From Ceratodon purpureus (lineage: Eukaryota > Streptophyta > Bryopsida > Pseudoditrichales > Ditrichaceae): a stretch of DNA of 64,000 nucleotides. Positions 25,201-37,209 of the stretch are shown here, piece by piece. Made by a program: the position numbers and the translations under genes. The stretch spans positions 56,105,375 through 56,169,374 of the forward strand of contig CM026426.1 of the NCBI GenBank assembly GCA_014871385.1, read 5' to 3'. Position 1 is the first letter of the stretch; each line of letters begins with the position of its first letter. Below the pieces are notes generated by a model. That model saw nothing but the letters and a program-made list of their open reading frames with translations. It did no database searches and was not told the origin of the DNA.

Positions 25201-25652
25201 AAAGGGCAGAACCTAGCATCTGCTGCACGAATTTGTTCAAACGTAGGAAACACTTGTTTATTTAAACACTCAATCATGAGGTGCAAACTTGCAAGTGTAA
25301 AATGAACAAACTTTGGAAAAGTGACAATAGAAACATGCTCAAAGGAGGGAAGAGAAGTCTCATCTGTAGAGAAATCAATGTTGCCACTTGAAGTGTTTGG
25401 AGTTTCATTTTGAACTTCTTCCATTCCTTTCTGAACTCCGTCATTGCCATCACTTTCAGATTCATAAACTGAAGTGTTGAAATACGTCTCACCATGAGTT
25501 GTAGTGAAATCAAAATCCTTACTACTCCCTTGATTACCTCGAAGGACTTCCTCTCCAAGAATTTCCTCCACCTCTGCAGCATACTCCAACTCCTCTTCAA
25601 AATCTGAAGGATAGAAAGAATCATCCTCTTGAAATGAACTTCCTCCTTCCAT
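22279..25652 (-). pseudogene. MULE transposase gene (copy 2)
   Basis: The ATG at 25652 begins an acidic N-terminus of about 200 residues. A domain rich in Cys/His follows, then the DDE core: first Asp in WALDSTFKTN, second in IVIDKDKTSLNS, the CxH motif in LLCHFHVMKAW, and Glu in NHVERHWEWIKY near 23395. A SWIM-like FCDCPTRVSTW appears near 22930, but its second Cys-x-His pair is not conserved. The C-terminus has a CxxC...CxxC zinc ribbon (HCDKCK, VVCKNC). An intron with good borders lies between about 24285 and 24171. The coding frame changes several times (near 25090, 24700, 23470 and 22930) and a stop interrupts it at about 23460, so the gene is broken. It is the only gene in MULE copy 2 and presumably supplied its transposase. 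Confidence 0.8.
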
Positions 25653-25930
25653 GCTTAATGCCCAAATCTTCCAAAAGTATCAAAATTCTCCTCAATTAAG
25701 AAATGAGAGAATAATATGCAATATACTAAACCCTAAACCTATGAACAATGATAGGAAGTAATTTCAATGTGCTTAAAAGCACAAGCCTTAACCCTGAACT
25801 GTCCAACCTCTAAATTCTAACCTCTAAACATACTCAAACAAACAAGACTGATGGAAAATACAGTGTAAAATAAACTTTCATAGAATAAAATGAAACAATA
25901 TAAGGTATGAGCAATGTGAGATAGAAAAAT

Positions 25931-26086
25931 GATATAATCAAGAGAGATTGATACAATCAAGAGAGATTGATACAATCAAGAGAGATTGATACAATAAAGA
26001 GAGATTGATACAATCAAGAGAGATTGATACAATCAAGAGAAATTGATACAATCATGAGAGATTGATACAATCAAGAGAGATTAAGA
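25931..26086. repeat. 19-bp minisatellite, 8 copies
   Basis: GAGAGATTGATACAATCAA is repeated about eight times with one or two substitutions per unit. It lies in the presumed 5' flank of the MULE copy 2 transposase gene. Confidence 0.95.
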
Positions 26087-26089
26087 ATA

Positions 26090-27207
26090 TACAAAGAAAG
26101 AGTGAACAAGTAATACAACTTAAGAGAAGTCACAGTTTAAAGGTGTCTATCCTTTATATTGGGTGCCGTTCTTTTGCTTTTTTAGTTCATTTTCACTAGG
26201 TTTTCTTTTCATATGTTTATTTTAGTTCCTTTTACTTTTTGGAGAGAAAGTAAATGTGCGGGGTTGCGGTGTGGGGGTTTTTGTTAGGCTGGAGACAAAA
26301 AAAAAGTTGTATGTGAAGGCAAAGTCAATAACTTATGACTATTTTACCACAAATTTTTAAATTAATCGTGCATTTAACAAAACCTAAACAAATTAAGAGA
26401 TGCGAGTTTAGTACAGTTATGATTAAAATTGTTAGTATGATATTTAAAGTTCATAGCCTGTGAACTATCAAGATCAAGTTGATGGTATACTCTCATTTCA
26501 AATTGCAAACACTTGTAAGCTTCAGTGCGCACAATACAACTACATTGGTTCAAATTTCTAGAGATCATCCATCATCGAACTACAGTAAAGCGTACTGGGT
26601 CAAACTACTGTATTGAGGAAGTCCTGTAGTGAGGAGGGGCAGCACTAAAGGCTGTGTAAGAAAGAAATTTACAGACTCATTGTCCCAGCATCCATGTATC
26701 AGACTCCATACACTGTTCTAATGCAGTAATTAAAACCATCTTCACCTGCACACATTTAATCTCATTGCTACAAGGCTGGAATAAGGTCTCATAAAAGAAA
26801 TTCTTCTGCCCACCAGAACTTATGAGACAGAGGCCCGGGCTCGGTTCTATGTGTACTCTTCCTTTCGTTTCTGGTTTTCCAGTGGTAATAAAAGTACCAT
26901 TTGCCCACAAAAAAAATAAAAAATAAAAAATCATACATATATATATATATTTTTTTTCCTATTCAGCATGTATCAAGATTTATATGCTGTGATGTGTTTT
27001 GAATTTGATAAAGATATCTGCGAGTTCATGATTAAGTGTAGAAGTGTGTGGGATAGTTTACATTCAAAGCACCCGTTCTGCATTAAAATAAGAAGTGGAC
27101 CAGGTGACACAGGGTTACCACTAATAGTATGTAACTTACACTGGGAATACCTTAGCATACAAAGTCCTTGCTTGACCAGGGACAAACCCCATACCACACT
27201 ATTAATA
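26090..27207. other. Non-coding interior of MULE copy 2
   Basis: AT-rich sequence between the transposase 5' end and the right inverted repeat, with a (TA)n tract at about 26935. No gene or domain is seen. Confidence 0.5.
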
Positions 27208-27619
27208 AATCAAGTTAAAACAACAAAACTCAATTCCAGCTTAGCTTAGTTGCAGAACTTCTTTTATTCCTTAAAAATCAGAAGACGCTGTTTTGGTAGT
27301 AAGTAGAATACAAATTGTATTTGGAATGCATCTACAAATTTAATGGGTCTAAGGTGACAGTATTACAATTCCAGTCAGAAAATAAACGTCAGAGTGACAA
27401 AGAGAAATTTAATGGTGGTAAGTGGCAGAGAGGGTCGGGACTGGGACAGCTCGCAGGGACTGCTCAGCCTCGCCCGGGCCCGGGCTCCAAGGTCGCAGGT
27501 CGGGTCGGGGGCTCCAATTCGGGCTGCGTACGAAAATCCTTGGGGTCGGGCAGGTGGGGCGTCGGCGCCCCACCGTGGAGCCCATAGCCCCGAGGGGAGC
27601 CCCTTCCGGGAGTGCCTTA

Positions 27620-28650
27620 TCCTTTACATTCCTTCTTGTTATGGTGTGTGCGTTCTGGTTGCTTTTTTTGGTCGGGTTGTGGCGGCATCTTGGAAGCTGG
27701 ACCAAGCTCAGGCTAAGCGGTCGGAACTTGAAGTCGGCTGGAGAGACATCGTTGCGAGCGAGTTTCAGAGCGCTGCATTTCCGGACTGAGAAGAAATTGA
27801 AGCTGCCTGGAGGTGGCCGGTTGTGGGTGTTTTTTTATTTTTTTTATTTTGTGTATGGTGTATGTGCATGCTGATTGCGGTCTGGGAGGAGAGGGGCGGC
27901 TACTTGCGGTTCGGCTGCGGTTGGCAAACAAGCGGTGGCTGCGATCTTCGAGAGGCGGTGCATTGCGGTTCGGTGGCTGGTTGCGGGCTTTCCGGCGGAC
28001 ATTGTCGGTTGTGGCTGCGGTGTTGAAGAGGCTGCCGGTGGTTTGGAAGGAAGAGTCGGAGCTGCGGTGGATTTTGGTATCGAGGCCGGAGTCAGCTGTT
28101 GATTGAAGAGACGGTGGCTGTAGGTGAATGCCGTGCGGTGAAGCTCCTGGCTGTCGGAAGGAGGTCGGAGGACTCGAGCTTGGTGGAGGTGATGGGACTA
28201 GCTGCTGCGACGGAAAGGAAGGCGGGGTGCGGTGATTCAATCTGGAGGTGGCTGTCTGTTTTGCCGGAAGAGGTTGCTAACTGGACTTGGTGGCTCGATG
28301 TGTAATTCTTGGAAGTGGAGCTGGCGAGAGAAGTTGCGAAGGAAGGGAAAACTGCCGGTTGGAGGTTCGGGGTTGAAGCTGCTGGACTGTCGGAGCGGAA
28401 GCTGAGCAGGGAAAAGGAGCTGAGAAATCTTGGCTGATCTGGAGGTGAGAGCTGAAGGAGGCTCCGGATTTCCGGAACGAGGTGACGGTGGTTTTCTTCA
28501 GATCGCTTTCTTCTCCTTGCTGGTCGTGGTCGCAAGGTTTGCAGTCGGTGGCTGCTTGTGAAGAGAACGGCGGGTGTCGACTGGACTTGAGGAGTGAAGC
28601 CGAGAGGCTAGAGGAGAAGTGGTCGACTGGTTACCTGTTCGTTTTTTAAT
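27620..28650. other. Strand-asymmetric G/T-rich block
   Basis: For about 1 kb the plus strand is rich in G and T and poor in C and A, with many GGAGG, GGTGGC and CGGTT words. Long frames exist on both strands but encode low-complexity Ser/Pro/Arg-rich sequence with no domain. It starts right after the MULE copy 2 terminus and ends in a T-rich tract. Its origin is unknown. A transposon leader or a decayed GC-rich transcript are possibilities. Confidence 0.5.
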
Positions 28651-28659
28651 TTTACTTTA

Positions 28660-30600
28660 GTCATTCTGTTTATTTTGTTTTTGTTGAGTGCTCGGTGTAT
28701 TGTTGATCTGGTTGGTTCCCATGGAATCTTGGTTCCCATGGTTACATGTTTGTTTTTTTTCTAATTCTTAGGATTGAGAGTTTGTTTTATGAGTGTTAAG
28801 CTCATTTGCTTAAACTTCTTCACATGTAGCACTTTTTCCTCATTAAGCTTTAGCACACATGTTATTGGCCCACACCTCAACTCTCAAATGAAGCAAAGTC
28901 AGTAGAGAACACCAAGGATCAAAGTTAGTAACAAGTCCCCGCTACGCCAAAATAAATCATAGATTAAAGTAAATGTTGAGACTCATCTTCAACCATGATG
29001 TCATTGAACAACAACATTGATCGTTGAACAACTTTAATATCAACAAAGAGGTTATTTTTTCATTGAGAATAATCTTGTTTGACATTTAAAAACATTCTTA
29101 TCAATCCTCACTTCTTTAATGACTCGACGCCCATCTATGTAGTTATACTTTGCAATGAAATGGAGAATCTTACTATTCATATTCCTTTGCCATTTTGCCG
29201 CCTTTTTACCAAGTAGGCAGCAAACTTTGCTTCATCTCAAATGCTACTGAAGTCACTTGATGCTTAATAACCTTGCATAGTGAACAATATCCTCTATTTA
29301 TTATCTAGTTGCCATCACACACTTCCAATATTACTTCTTCACTTAACTCCCTGTGAATCTTCTCAAAAGCAATTTGAGTTGCTACTGTACTTGTTTAACT
29401 TATCCATGACTACTATCCTAATCCCAAAGTCTCGCTTGCGGACGAAATGATTGCAATAGCATGTTATGTAGTAGTTTGGGAATCTTTCACGCCAATCAAT
29501 CTTTTCCTCTCTTTGCGTGCTTTCTTTCATTGCTACAATTGACTAAATAGTTGGAATTGAATTTGGGCTCGCAATATAGTCCGGCGCCGTTTAGCAATCC
29601 CTAATCCTGCTATCCATTAATTTTGGAACAATAACCATATTCAGATTGATAAATTACAAAAAAATGAGAGAGGAGGAAATTGATAGGAATGAACGGGGTC
29701 TCTCCAGCATAATTTTATGACTAGGCCATTTGTACTACAACCCGTGAAGCCCAACATGGCGGGCTTTCATTGCACTGCCCACCCAAATACAATTCAAGGC
29801 AAGGCTATAGCAATGGCCCCACCAAGCGAACACAATTATTCATTTGTTGAGTATAGACTTGAGCATATGATTCAACATTGTATTTAATATTGCATTGTGC
29901 AAAGATAAACACAAGAATGAAATTAGCAAAGACAATCAAAAGCATGCATCTATCCATCAATATATTTGATTACAATTTGTATTTAGCTGCCATCATGGTA
30001 CAAAACATGAATGTGTATTCCAGAATACAATACTAGCATAGACCACCCAAAGCTTGTTGTGGGTGAAACTAATCATATATCATCTTCAATATTGGCACGA
30101 AAGATGGACTGTTGAAGAACATAGTGCAAGTTCATCCACGTTCTTCATGCTTCTAGTGTGCACATGCTTGCAGAGCCCCCTTGGAGTTTCCATTATGTAT
30201 TTTAATTCTGCTTGCAACTCACACAATGTCATAGATCTTGACAATTCCGTCTCCAAAAATATTATTGTATTGCATGATGCCCTTGGTCTATGAGAAGGAA
30301 GCTTCAAAGAACCCAAAACATGCCAGCACTCAAAGTAGCAAGATGAGTGCACATTTTGATAGCCAACTCTAGCAAGATCACACACCTGAAAGTCATCTTT
30401 CTATAGCCCCATTCGTGAGTAGGCAAGTAGAGTGCTAGATCTGAGCAAAATAGACTTCTCTATGCATCTACACGCACATTTTAACACTATAATGAAGGAT
30501 ATTAACCAACAACCCTCCACATTGGTATGGCATAGTAACAACATCCCCTTTCATGTTCGTTGCAAACAACAGTTGCGTAGACACTAGGTCAATAGCAGAA
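28660..30600. other. AT-rich spacer
   Basis: No gene is recognised. A minus-strand stretch at 30086-30385 encodes an unbroken 99-residue frame directly downstream of the truncated recombinase copy. It might be a decayed C-terminal exon, but it matches nothing I recognise. Confidence 0.45.
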
Positions 30601-30608
30601 ATTATACG

Positions 30609-31440
30609 CTAGCAGATAATGTCATCCCGCCTCTCAGGTAAAGCATTGTATTGTTCATACGATTTAGGATCTCTATGACCTGTGATAGACATCTCCTTAT
30701 CTTGTGGTACTAATACCTGTTCAAGTCTTGAATTTCCAATTCTACGTGGAGTTTTGTTACTGAATTTTCTCCTAGCAAGGTCTATGCCCTTGGTTGATTC
30801 TATCAAAGCTTTTATGGTCTTCCCTAGGGTGTTTCTTCTGACTGCAGACCTATAAAACCAAACATGATCGTTCTTTTTTATATTGGACTTGGGTGTTAGG
30901 AAGATGAGGTGAGGCCATCCTTCCCATTTCTCGAGATCCTTTTAGAGAAAGTAGGCCAATGAGATTTCAGCGTTTTAAAGGTCAGTACGATGTCTTCACA
31001 GTAGACATCCAAGGGCTTACGCATCGAATGGTTTGAAGAATGTTTTATGTCCATTTTATAGTTCTTTGATAACATAGGCAGGTATTTGCCAAAACATGTA
31101 TATACAAGTTTTGTTCATGATGTCAGATGAATGGTACGCAACCAATGCTTTTAACAATCAATCATGACCTGTACTGGATTTGACAAATTAGAAAAAGATA
31201 TGTTTATTATTTCAATGAATAAGAAGAAAACTCAATACCGTTCTCATCCACACGAAGCTCAAATTGTGCAGCATTGATGTCTCGCAATTCTTGTTGACCT
31301 CTTATAAATATGTTGCGACAGCAAAAAAACAAGAACCAATTGTTCAAACCTCTCGGATGACTGAGTGAAGCCCCATTGCTAGCAAGTACCTACGCCTCCT
31401 CTTCCTTAGTCAGAATGTTGCTCTTTGATAAAGCACACTA
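30609..31440 (-). pseudogene. Truncated second Crypton-like tyrosine recombinase copy
   Basis: Collinear with the recombinase part of the gene at 13.9-19.4 kb. From right to left it shows the ILTKEEEA block, IRGQQELRDINAAQFEL (first catalytic Arg), KNYKMDIKHSSNHS, VWFYRSAVRRNTLGKTIKAL, NKTPRRIG, and SITGHRDPKSYEQYN (His/Arg and the nucleophile Tyr). Protein similarity to the first copy is clear but far from identical, so the two are old relatives, not a recent duplication. The copy has several frame breaks and stops. It ends at about 31440, where DNA of different composition begins, so its N-terminal exons are missing. The Lys in NKTPRR, where most tyrosine recombinases have His, is shared by both copies. 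Confidence 0.8.
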
Positions 31441-31444
31441 CATG

Positions 31445-33125
31445 TTTGAGTGACGTTCCTCACGGCCTGAAATGGCAAAAAGTGCGCCTTGGCGTTAGTT
31501 CTTTCACGCTTCGAAGCCTCAGCCGGTGGGGTGTGCTCTCCGCAGAATTCAGAGTGCTCAAAGTCACATAGGACAAGGACTAGCCATGGTGGAATTCGCG
31601 AAATTGATCGGCTTGCAGGTACTCGGGGTTGTGTGATGTGCGATGTGGGTTCGTTCTGGGCTTACGTGGACTTCTGGATTCCGACGTGGCTGATGAGTGG
31701 GTGAACTGATTTCGGAGACTTACCCCCACTTCGATGCCTGTGGTAATTGCTACGGGACTTTGTTCTCCGTTGGATTTGTTGCCTCGTTGTAGCATCCGAT
31801 TGGCGGAGGAGGTGCGACAGTCGGGTGGGTAAAACGGACGGGACCTCGAATGTGGTGATAAATAAGGCAATGATTGCCTTACACGTGGTCCAATAGAGAC
31901 CTATGTCGATTTGCAGGTAAATGTTGTGTTTACGGTGGGATAATTTTTGAATCCAGATTAAATTCGTAGAATTTACAATGCTGCGCAGATTGTGGGATTA
32001 ACAAATCGTCCATTCAATGTGTGTTTTGTCGTCGAAGGTCATAGTGTGCATGAGGAGGTAGACTTGTGCGAGACAGTAAATGCAATACAGACGACAGTGT
32101 ATCCAGAACAGGCAACCATTGAAATCTGAAGCCTTCGATCTCATGGTTTCTTATTAAAAAGAGCAGCATCAAAACAGCAATGCCTTCCACTCATTGACTT
32201 CGGCCCTCATCTAACACGATGTCATATGCTGCTACATTTGCAAACTCAACAAATATCTACCCCGGAGCACACACTCACCTCCAATAACGTACTGAAGGTG
32301 TCACGGATAGGACTGATAAGCTGTGGAGTCGTTGAACCCGGTGGCGTAACGGAATGCTTGAGGACGCTTAAGAAACGGTTTAAATCCTTGCGCGTCTCGG
32401 ACATGATGCTCCCTTCATGGTTAGCCTGACCCCGCTCGAATCCGCGTCATGGTTTGCCTGACCCTGCTTTTGACCAGTCGTATGGAAGCAATTCCAATAG
32501 AGTTACCCAACACCACACCACTGTACAAATACGCTAATAAATCCAAACCTGGCCTCCAAATGCTTTTCATAGAGATGTTGCATTAATATCTTGGGAGTCC
32601 TCAAAGTTCTGTGAGCAGTATAGCCGAAGGTTAGAATTGGTCTGCAAACATTATAACTGGATTGACTCAAAGTAGCAATCGTGCGTGGGTGTTATGTCGA
32701 AATTCTCACCTTAGTTGACTTTGCTGACCTCCACGTAGTTGAGATACCGAGACTGCCACAGAATAGTCGCATCCTTGGCAAAATCGCCCTTCAGTGCATC
32801 TGATAATGTCACAATACCTTCACGCTGTTTATCAGGATATAGGACCTGTGTGTTTGCCCACTCTGGATAGACGTGCTCAATCATCACCTATTGCATTCCA
32901 AACTCCCATCGTATGCCCTTCCTATTTGGGACATTTGGGGCTCACTTCTTCTTGATGGTGCGCCAATGTGGACCGCATCGTCCCAGTGCCACTGTCTTGT
33001 TCTGGTGGTCAGGATGGAGCACTTATACTGCCTTGTTCGGCTTCAGTTGATCGCACTGAGATCAGAGGAACAAGGTTCAAGACTGTTCAAGAATGGATTG
33101 AATGGGTTCTAGCATGGCGGAGGAT
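31445..33125. other. Mid-GC stretch without recognised gene
   Basis: Base composition changes at about 31440 from AT-rich to nearly even and stays so to about 44.1 kb, which suggests one large inserted unit. CACTACAT at 31437 resembles a CACTA terminus, but I found no partner with a matching 3-bp duplication. Short frames here have no domain. Confidence 0.45.
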
Positions 33126-33129
33126 GGTT

Positions 33130-36100
33130 TCCAAAAAGCTTACCCCTTCTGCCCGAGGCTTGTTTTCTGCGGGTGGAACGTAGTCCAGATACTTTTGAAG
33201 GCCTCTTCCTAACGCGTGTTGGTGGTGTCACAGTGATCGAGTCTGATGTTGAAGGAAGATCCCATGGTTTCGCAATCCCCTGAGCGTAAGCTCTGAGCGT
33301 CCCTTTTTGGTTAGCCGGTTTTGTTTTCTTGGCGGGCGTCTCCTTGTCCGCTGCATTCCAATACGATACACAGTTCTGTTAGGAGTTACCATGGGTCAAA
33401 TCATCGGGGAGGGATTCCACATACTTTATATATTTTAAAAAAAAATAACCTTGATAAAAAATGCATATGAAAAGCGTATCTCACTCGCGGGGACAAGCCT
33501 CTTCTTCGATTTAAGGTTCTCTCTATTGTCAGCTAATCCGAATGCAGCTTGCAGGGAAGACACAGGGGCTCCGCCTTGACCAAGTGTCGGAGACTGCACA
33601 GATGTAGGCGCTCCTTCTCCATGACAGATTACGTCTGTTACTTCCATCTCTGGCTCTGGTACCATGTACAAGTGAAAACGGTGTTAGACACTTCGTATGT
33701 CACTAATAGCATCTCACATACATGAAGGGGATTCTCACTAAGCATGTAACTGATCAATTTTAGGAATAGAGAGTCTATGGTTAAACGAACTGCGCTTACC
33801 TGGAGGGGAACCTTGTCGAAACACACGGCATACCTCCTCTGACACAGCCGAAGGTGTACCATATGTGGATTCTCCGCCAACAGCTCCATCATTTTGCGTC
33901 ATTTTGTCCCTACAATCGTAGCTATCCGTGAGTGCTGGGGGACTAGAAGTGAGCGTTGTAGTTGCAATGGTTGGTCCCCTTCACGGGCGTCCCCATTGAC
34001 TCTGGTTGGCATGATCACTCCGATAAGCAAATCTAGTTTTTTGTTCACGGCTGCCAAATTGTGCTCCACCCCATCCCTCCACTTTGCTAAGTCAAGAACT
34101 TGGCTTGTCACTGATCCCAGGTCTCGAATAATGGATCGGGCAGTCAAGTCACCTTTCTTCCTATTAACGATGGCTGCCGCCGCATGGCTGGGAGTGCCAT
34201 TGTCGTCGTTGATGGCCTGCGACAGTATGACACAGGGATTTCATTTCTCGAGGATTGGTCATGAACTTCCTTTTTCAGGAATCTGTGACTACACAATTAG
34301 CAAAGGGTACCTAAAGACTAATACATTCAATCGAAGAGAACGATGACGTGAAAATTACAAAGGGAAGATCATCTGGTACGAGGTGTCGTTGTCTCGTGAC
34401 ACTGGTGTGCTTGTGGTACCCACCGTCGACGCAAGCGCAGCCTGTTCATGACGTTGTTATAATCATATGCGCGGTACACACCTTAGCATTCCGACCTTCT
34501 ACATTAGGGTAGAGTAAACCATGCAACCCCAGCTATGGCCGACCCGACAATTCCTTTAAATTGAATTCCCCCGATATGTTCAATGAAAGTCTACGGCACC
34601 CTATGTACTCTACACGATACAAGTAGAGCTGCAGCAGGGTAACCTAAATTTGTGATGTTTACTTACATTGCTGTCAGGATTGTTCATCGCCGTTGAACCT
34701 GCCAAATCGTCCGTTGGTACAGAGTCCTCGCTCGGATCCTCGTCTTCCCAATCTATGTCTTGTTCGTCTTCATCCTGTAAAGGTTGCACGTTGAAATAGT
34801 TAGTTGCTCTAGAATGCGTGAAATTCCCTTAGCCAAGAACCATAATTTTAATTCAATCAGGAAGGTGCGGTTCTCGACCAGACTATGCGTTTCGTGGAAA
34901 ACCCAAGGGTGAGTACAACACTTACATCCCATTCCGCTAAGGTTTCTTGGCTGGCTCCTCCGTTTGAGATCCTAAGCTCTCTTTCCTTCATCTTAGCTGC
35001 CCTTTCTTCTTTCAAAAGCTTGGCTTCCTCGTCAGCTTCTCTAGTGCGCCAGTACTTAACAAGCGCTGGGTAGTACCGAATTAGACATCAAGAGTGCTTC
35101 TCTCCCCTACCCGTACTAATCCACTGTTTACGCCAGACGTACTGGGCTGTACGCAACGAACTCTCAATGTACTCTAGGATGTAATCCTTTCTGAGTGGAG
35201 GGTCGAACTGGAATCGCCTATCCAGATCATCTACGAGTACTTCAATGTCCGCATCCGGGTGGTCTCTCCACTTTATCGTTGAAAGATTCAAGAACCGCCT
35301 CGCGGAGGCCCTGAATTGTGTGTGGACCATAGTCCTAAATTCGAGTGGAATTTCACCTTCCTCTGTACCTTCAATCTTCATGGGCCACTGCGTAGACAAA
35401 ATCTTGAATGCCCTTTGTTTTTGTCTCTGCAACTTTCTCTGTGCGGTTTTCTTTGACTCCACATAGGGGGCAATACCTTGTTCAGGTTGCGATGTAGTGG
35501 GTGCGGGCTCCGGGGTTCTCCTCTGAATGGCAGATGTATTAGTTGCTGGATTGGTCGGTGGTGCGTTTCCCATTGGGAATGAGAATGGGGATAACAAGGA
35601 GGGGGCCCCCCTGTTGGGCCACTGCATGTTCTCTGGTGCGTAGAAGGGGGCAAGAGGGTTTTGAGACATTGTCGACAAATACTGCTGCTGCCTTGTGTTA
35701 GATGCTTCGGTGCTGGCTGCATTTCCTGGACCGGCACTGCTTGCAAAGCTTCTCTCTTGTCCGAACGAGCCCGACATTTGGCCCGACGTCAAAGGACGGT
35801 GACCGTTGTAAGGAGCATCGCTCGTTGCCGATATCCCTCTGGGTGGCATCCCCCCGGTCCCGGCAGAGTATTCCATGTTAAGAATGTTTGGGTTGAGCAT
35901 CCAAGGGGTAGGAGACATCCCCTGCATCCGGTTCTGGTTGCCCTGCATCTGTGGATGCGAGAAATCATGGAATAGATACTGCATTTGTTCGGTTGCTGCC
36001 GCTGAGGGGGCACTGCTCAGTGTATATAATGGTTGTCCTGTCCACGGGTTAAAAGATGGAGGTCGCGGTGGATACGACGTCATGCCTGGCAAAGTCTGAT

Positions 36101-36131
36101 CCGGAGGCGCTCCTTGTACAGGCTTATCCAA
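33130..36131 (-). pseudogene. CACTA TnpA-like protein (Transposase_24-type), multi-exon
   Basis: The large exon 36131-35088 starts just after an AG acceptor (CTAG). Its first 200 residues are Pro/Ser/Asn/Gln-rich and disordered. They are followed by a basic stretch (KKTAQRKLQRQKQRAFK) and a globular region with KWRDHPDADIEVLVDDLDRRFQFDP and LRTAQYVWRKQW. This is the layout of the plant CACTA accessory protein that binds subterminal repeats. TGA at 35088-35090 interrupts the frame, which then runs on through YYPALVKYWRTREADEEAK. Downstream exons with good GT-AG borders encode an acidic segment (about 34.68-34.77 kb), a helical one (33.9-34.2 kb), and basic tails (33.48-33.66 and 33.18-33.36 kb). 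It is transcribed away from the tnp2 gene. The family call rests on general layout and the WRKxW/KYW region, so it is moderate. Confidence 0.6.
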
Positions 36132-36633
36132 CTAGATTCACTAGAGGAAATGAAACAGACTTCACGAATGGGTACAATGACGTCCTACATCAAGTGACAT
36201 AGAAGTGAAATCCGGATTTGTTTGTCATGTACCTGAGAGGCTGCGTTCGAGAGGTTGAATGAAGAGTTACTCATCTTGGCCTCGAGAGTAGGCGCTGCCC
36301 ATGCACAGTGGGGGGAGGACGTCACCACAAATACTACTCCTTCCTGTTGCTATAGTCATTCAAGTCAGAATGTTCTACTCATGCATACAAACCAGTATGT
36401 ACAACAGTAATTGGAAATCATCAGTTCGGTCTCAGGCACTCAGATTTTTCACTCTGGAGATCCTTGTCCGTTATAATCCCTCTTTATTTCAACCATTATG
36501 TGGTTTGACTTCGTTACAAGCATGTACTCTGCCGAGTTCGGTAAGGTGCCGGCCCAATGGATGTAACGCATGTGCCTACGATACTAGTCCTGTAAAATGA
36601 AAGAGGAGATGGACACGTGATTCTCTACGACAC

Positions 36634-37199
36634 TATTCTGTGTTAGTGTCGCTCTCGTCATATCCCGATGAATCATCCGTCATTGATAAAGGATTGTCAA
36701 ACTCTCCTATCGGGAGTCGATGCAGTCCATCACACCACCATTCCAGGCTCTACGGCCATTCGGGCCTGTCCTCTACAAACCGCTTCCAGCTTTTGCACAC
36801 ACATCTGAGGTTACAAAAGGCGTGGAATTTAGACACCCACGAGTACCCCTCCATTTGCATGGGCCAAGTAGATGCCAGGATGTCCTCTAGTGCTAACCCC
36901 TCCGACAACAAAGGCCACACCTTCGACAAAATGATGTCCTCTGTTAGAGGGTCGAGAAAGGACTCTGCTACTCTCGGAGCCGGGTCAAGAGATGAAGGGG
37001 GATTATCAATCTCCCAAGTGTAGTCCAGCTCACGATCGTATGCAGGAATTGGACGGATGTTGTGTTTAAGCATGTACCTCTCCACACGCCACCTCTAGAA
37101 ATGGATAACTCGGGTCATGGTTTCGTGAATCGTCTCCCGGAAGACATCTGACACGGGGGATTCCGGGACAACTTTGTGGACATCTGGGAAACTAGCCAT
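36634..37199 (-). pseudogene. F-box-like protein fragment within the CACTA-like module
   Basis: The ATG at 37199 opens MASFPDVHKVVPESPVSDVF. After a TAG at 37095-37097 the frame continues through an F-box-like block: LTEDIILSKVWPLL, then FCNLRCVCKSWKRFVEDRPEW. A second TAG (36750-36752) precedes an acidic tail ending ESDTNTE, with the stop at 36634-36636. An upstream exon beginning MAPPDGVYGF at 37438 may belong to it. F-box proteins are the substrate-binding part of SCF ubiquitin ligases, and no substrate domain is visible here. Its place between TnpA-like and tnp2 genes, with similar composition, suggests a host gene captured by the element. It could instead be a host gene next to the insertion. 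Confidence 0.55.
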
Positions 37200-37209
37200 G
37201 ACAATTTTA

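Larger units (their letters stand above)
21214..27587 (-). mobile_element. MULE copy 2 (Mutator-like element with about 380-bp TIRs)
   Basis: The segments 21214-21595 and 27208-27587 are inverted repeats of about 380 bp, roughly 95% identical by eye. They include a GC-rich outer part (GGGCGCC, GCCCGGGCCCGGGC) and an AT-richer inner part ending in a run read as TTGTTGTTTTAACTTGATT. They enclose a single minus-strand MULE transposase gene. Weaker similarity extends outward to about 21180 and 27616. I could not find a convincing 9-bp target duplication, so the outer limits are approximate and one end may have been rearranged (see the palindrome at 21114-21204). Confidence 0.85.

Noticed and set aside
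25931-26086. CRISPR-like array
   Set aside because: Units are head-to-tail 19-bp repeats without unique spacers, in eukaryotic DNA; a minisatellite.
27713-28535. Ser/Pro-rich reading frames on both strands of the G/T-rich block as genes
   Set aside because: Low-complexity translations on both strands, no start context, splice pattern or domain.
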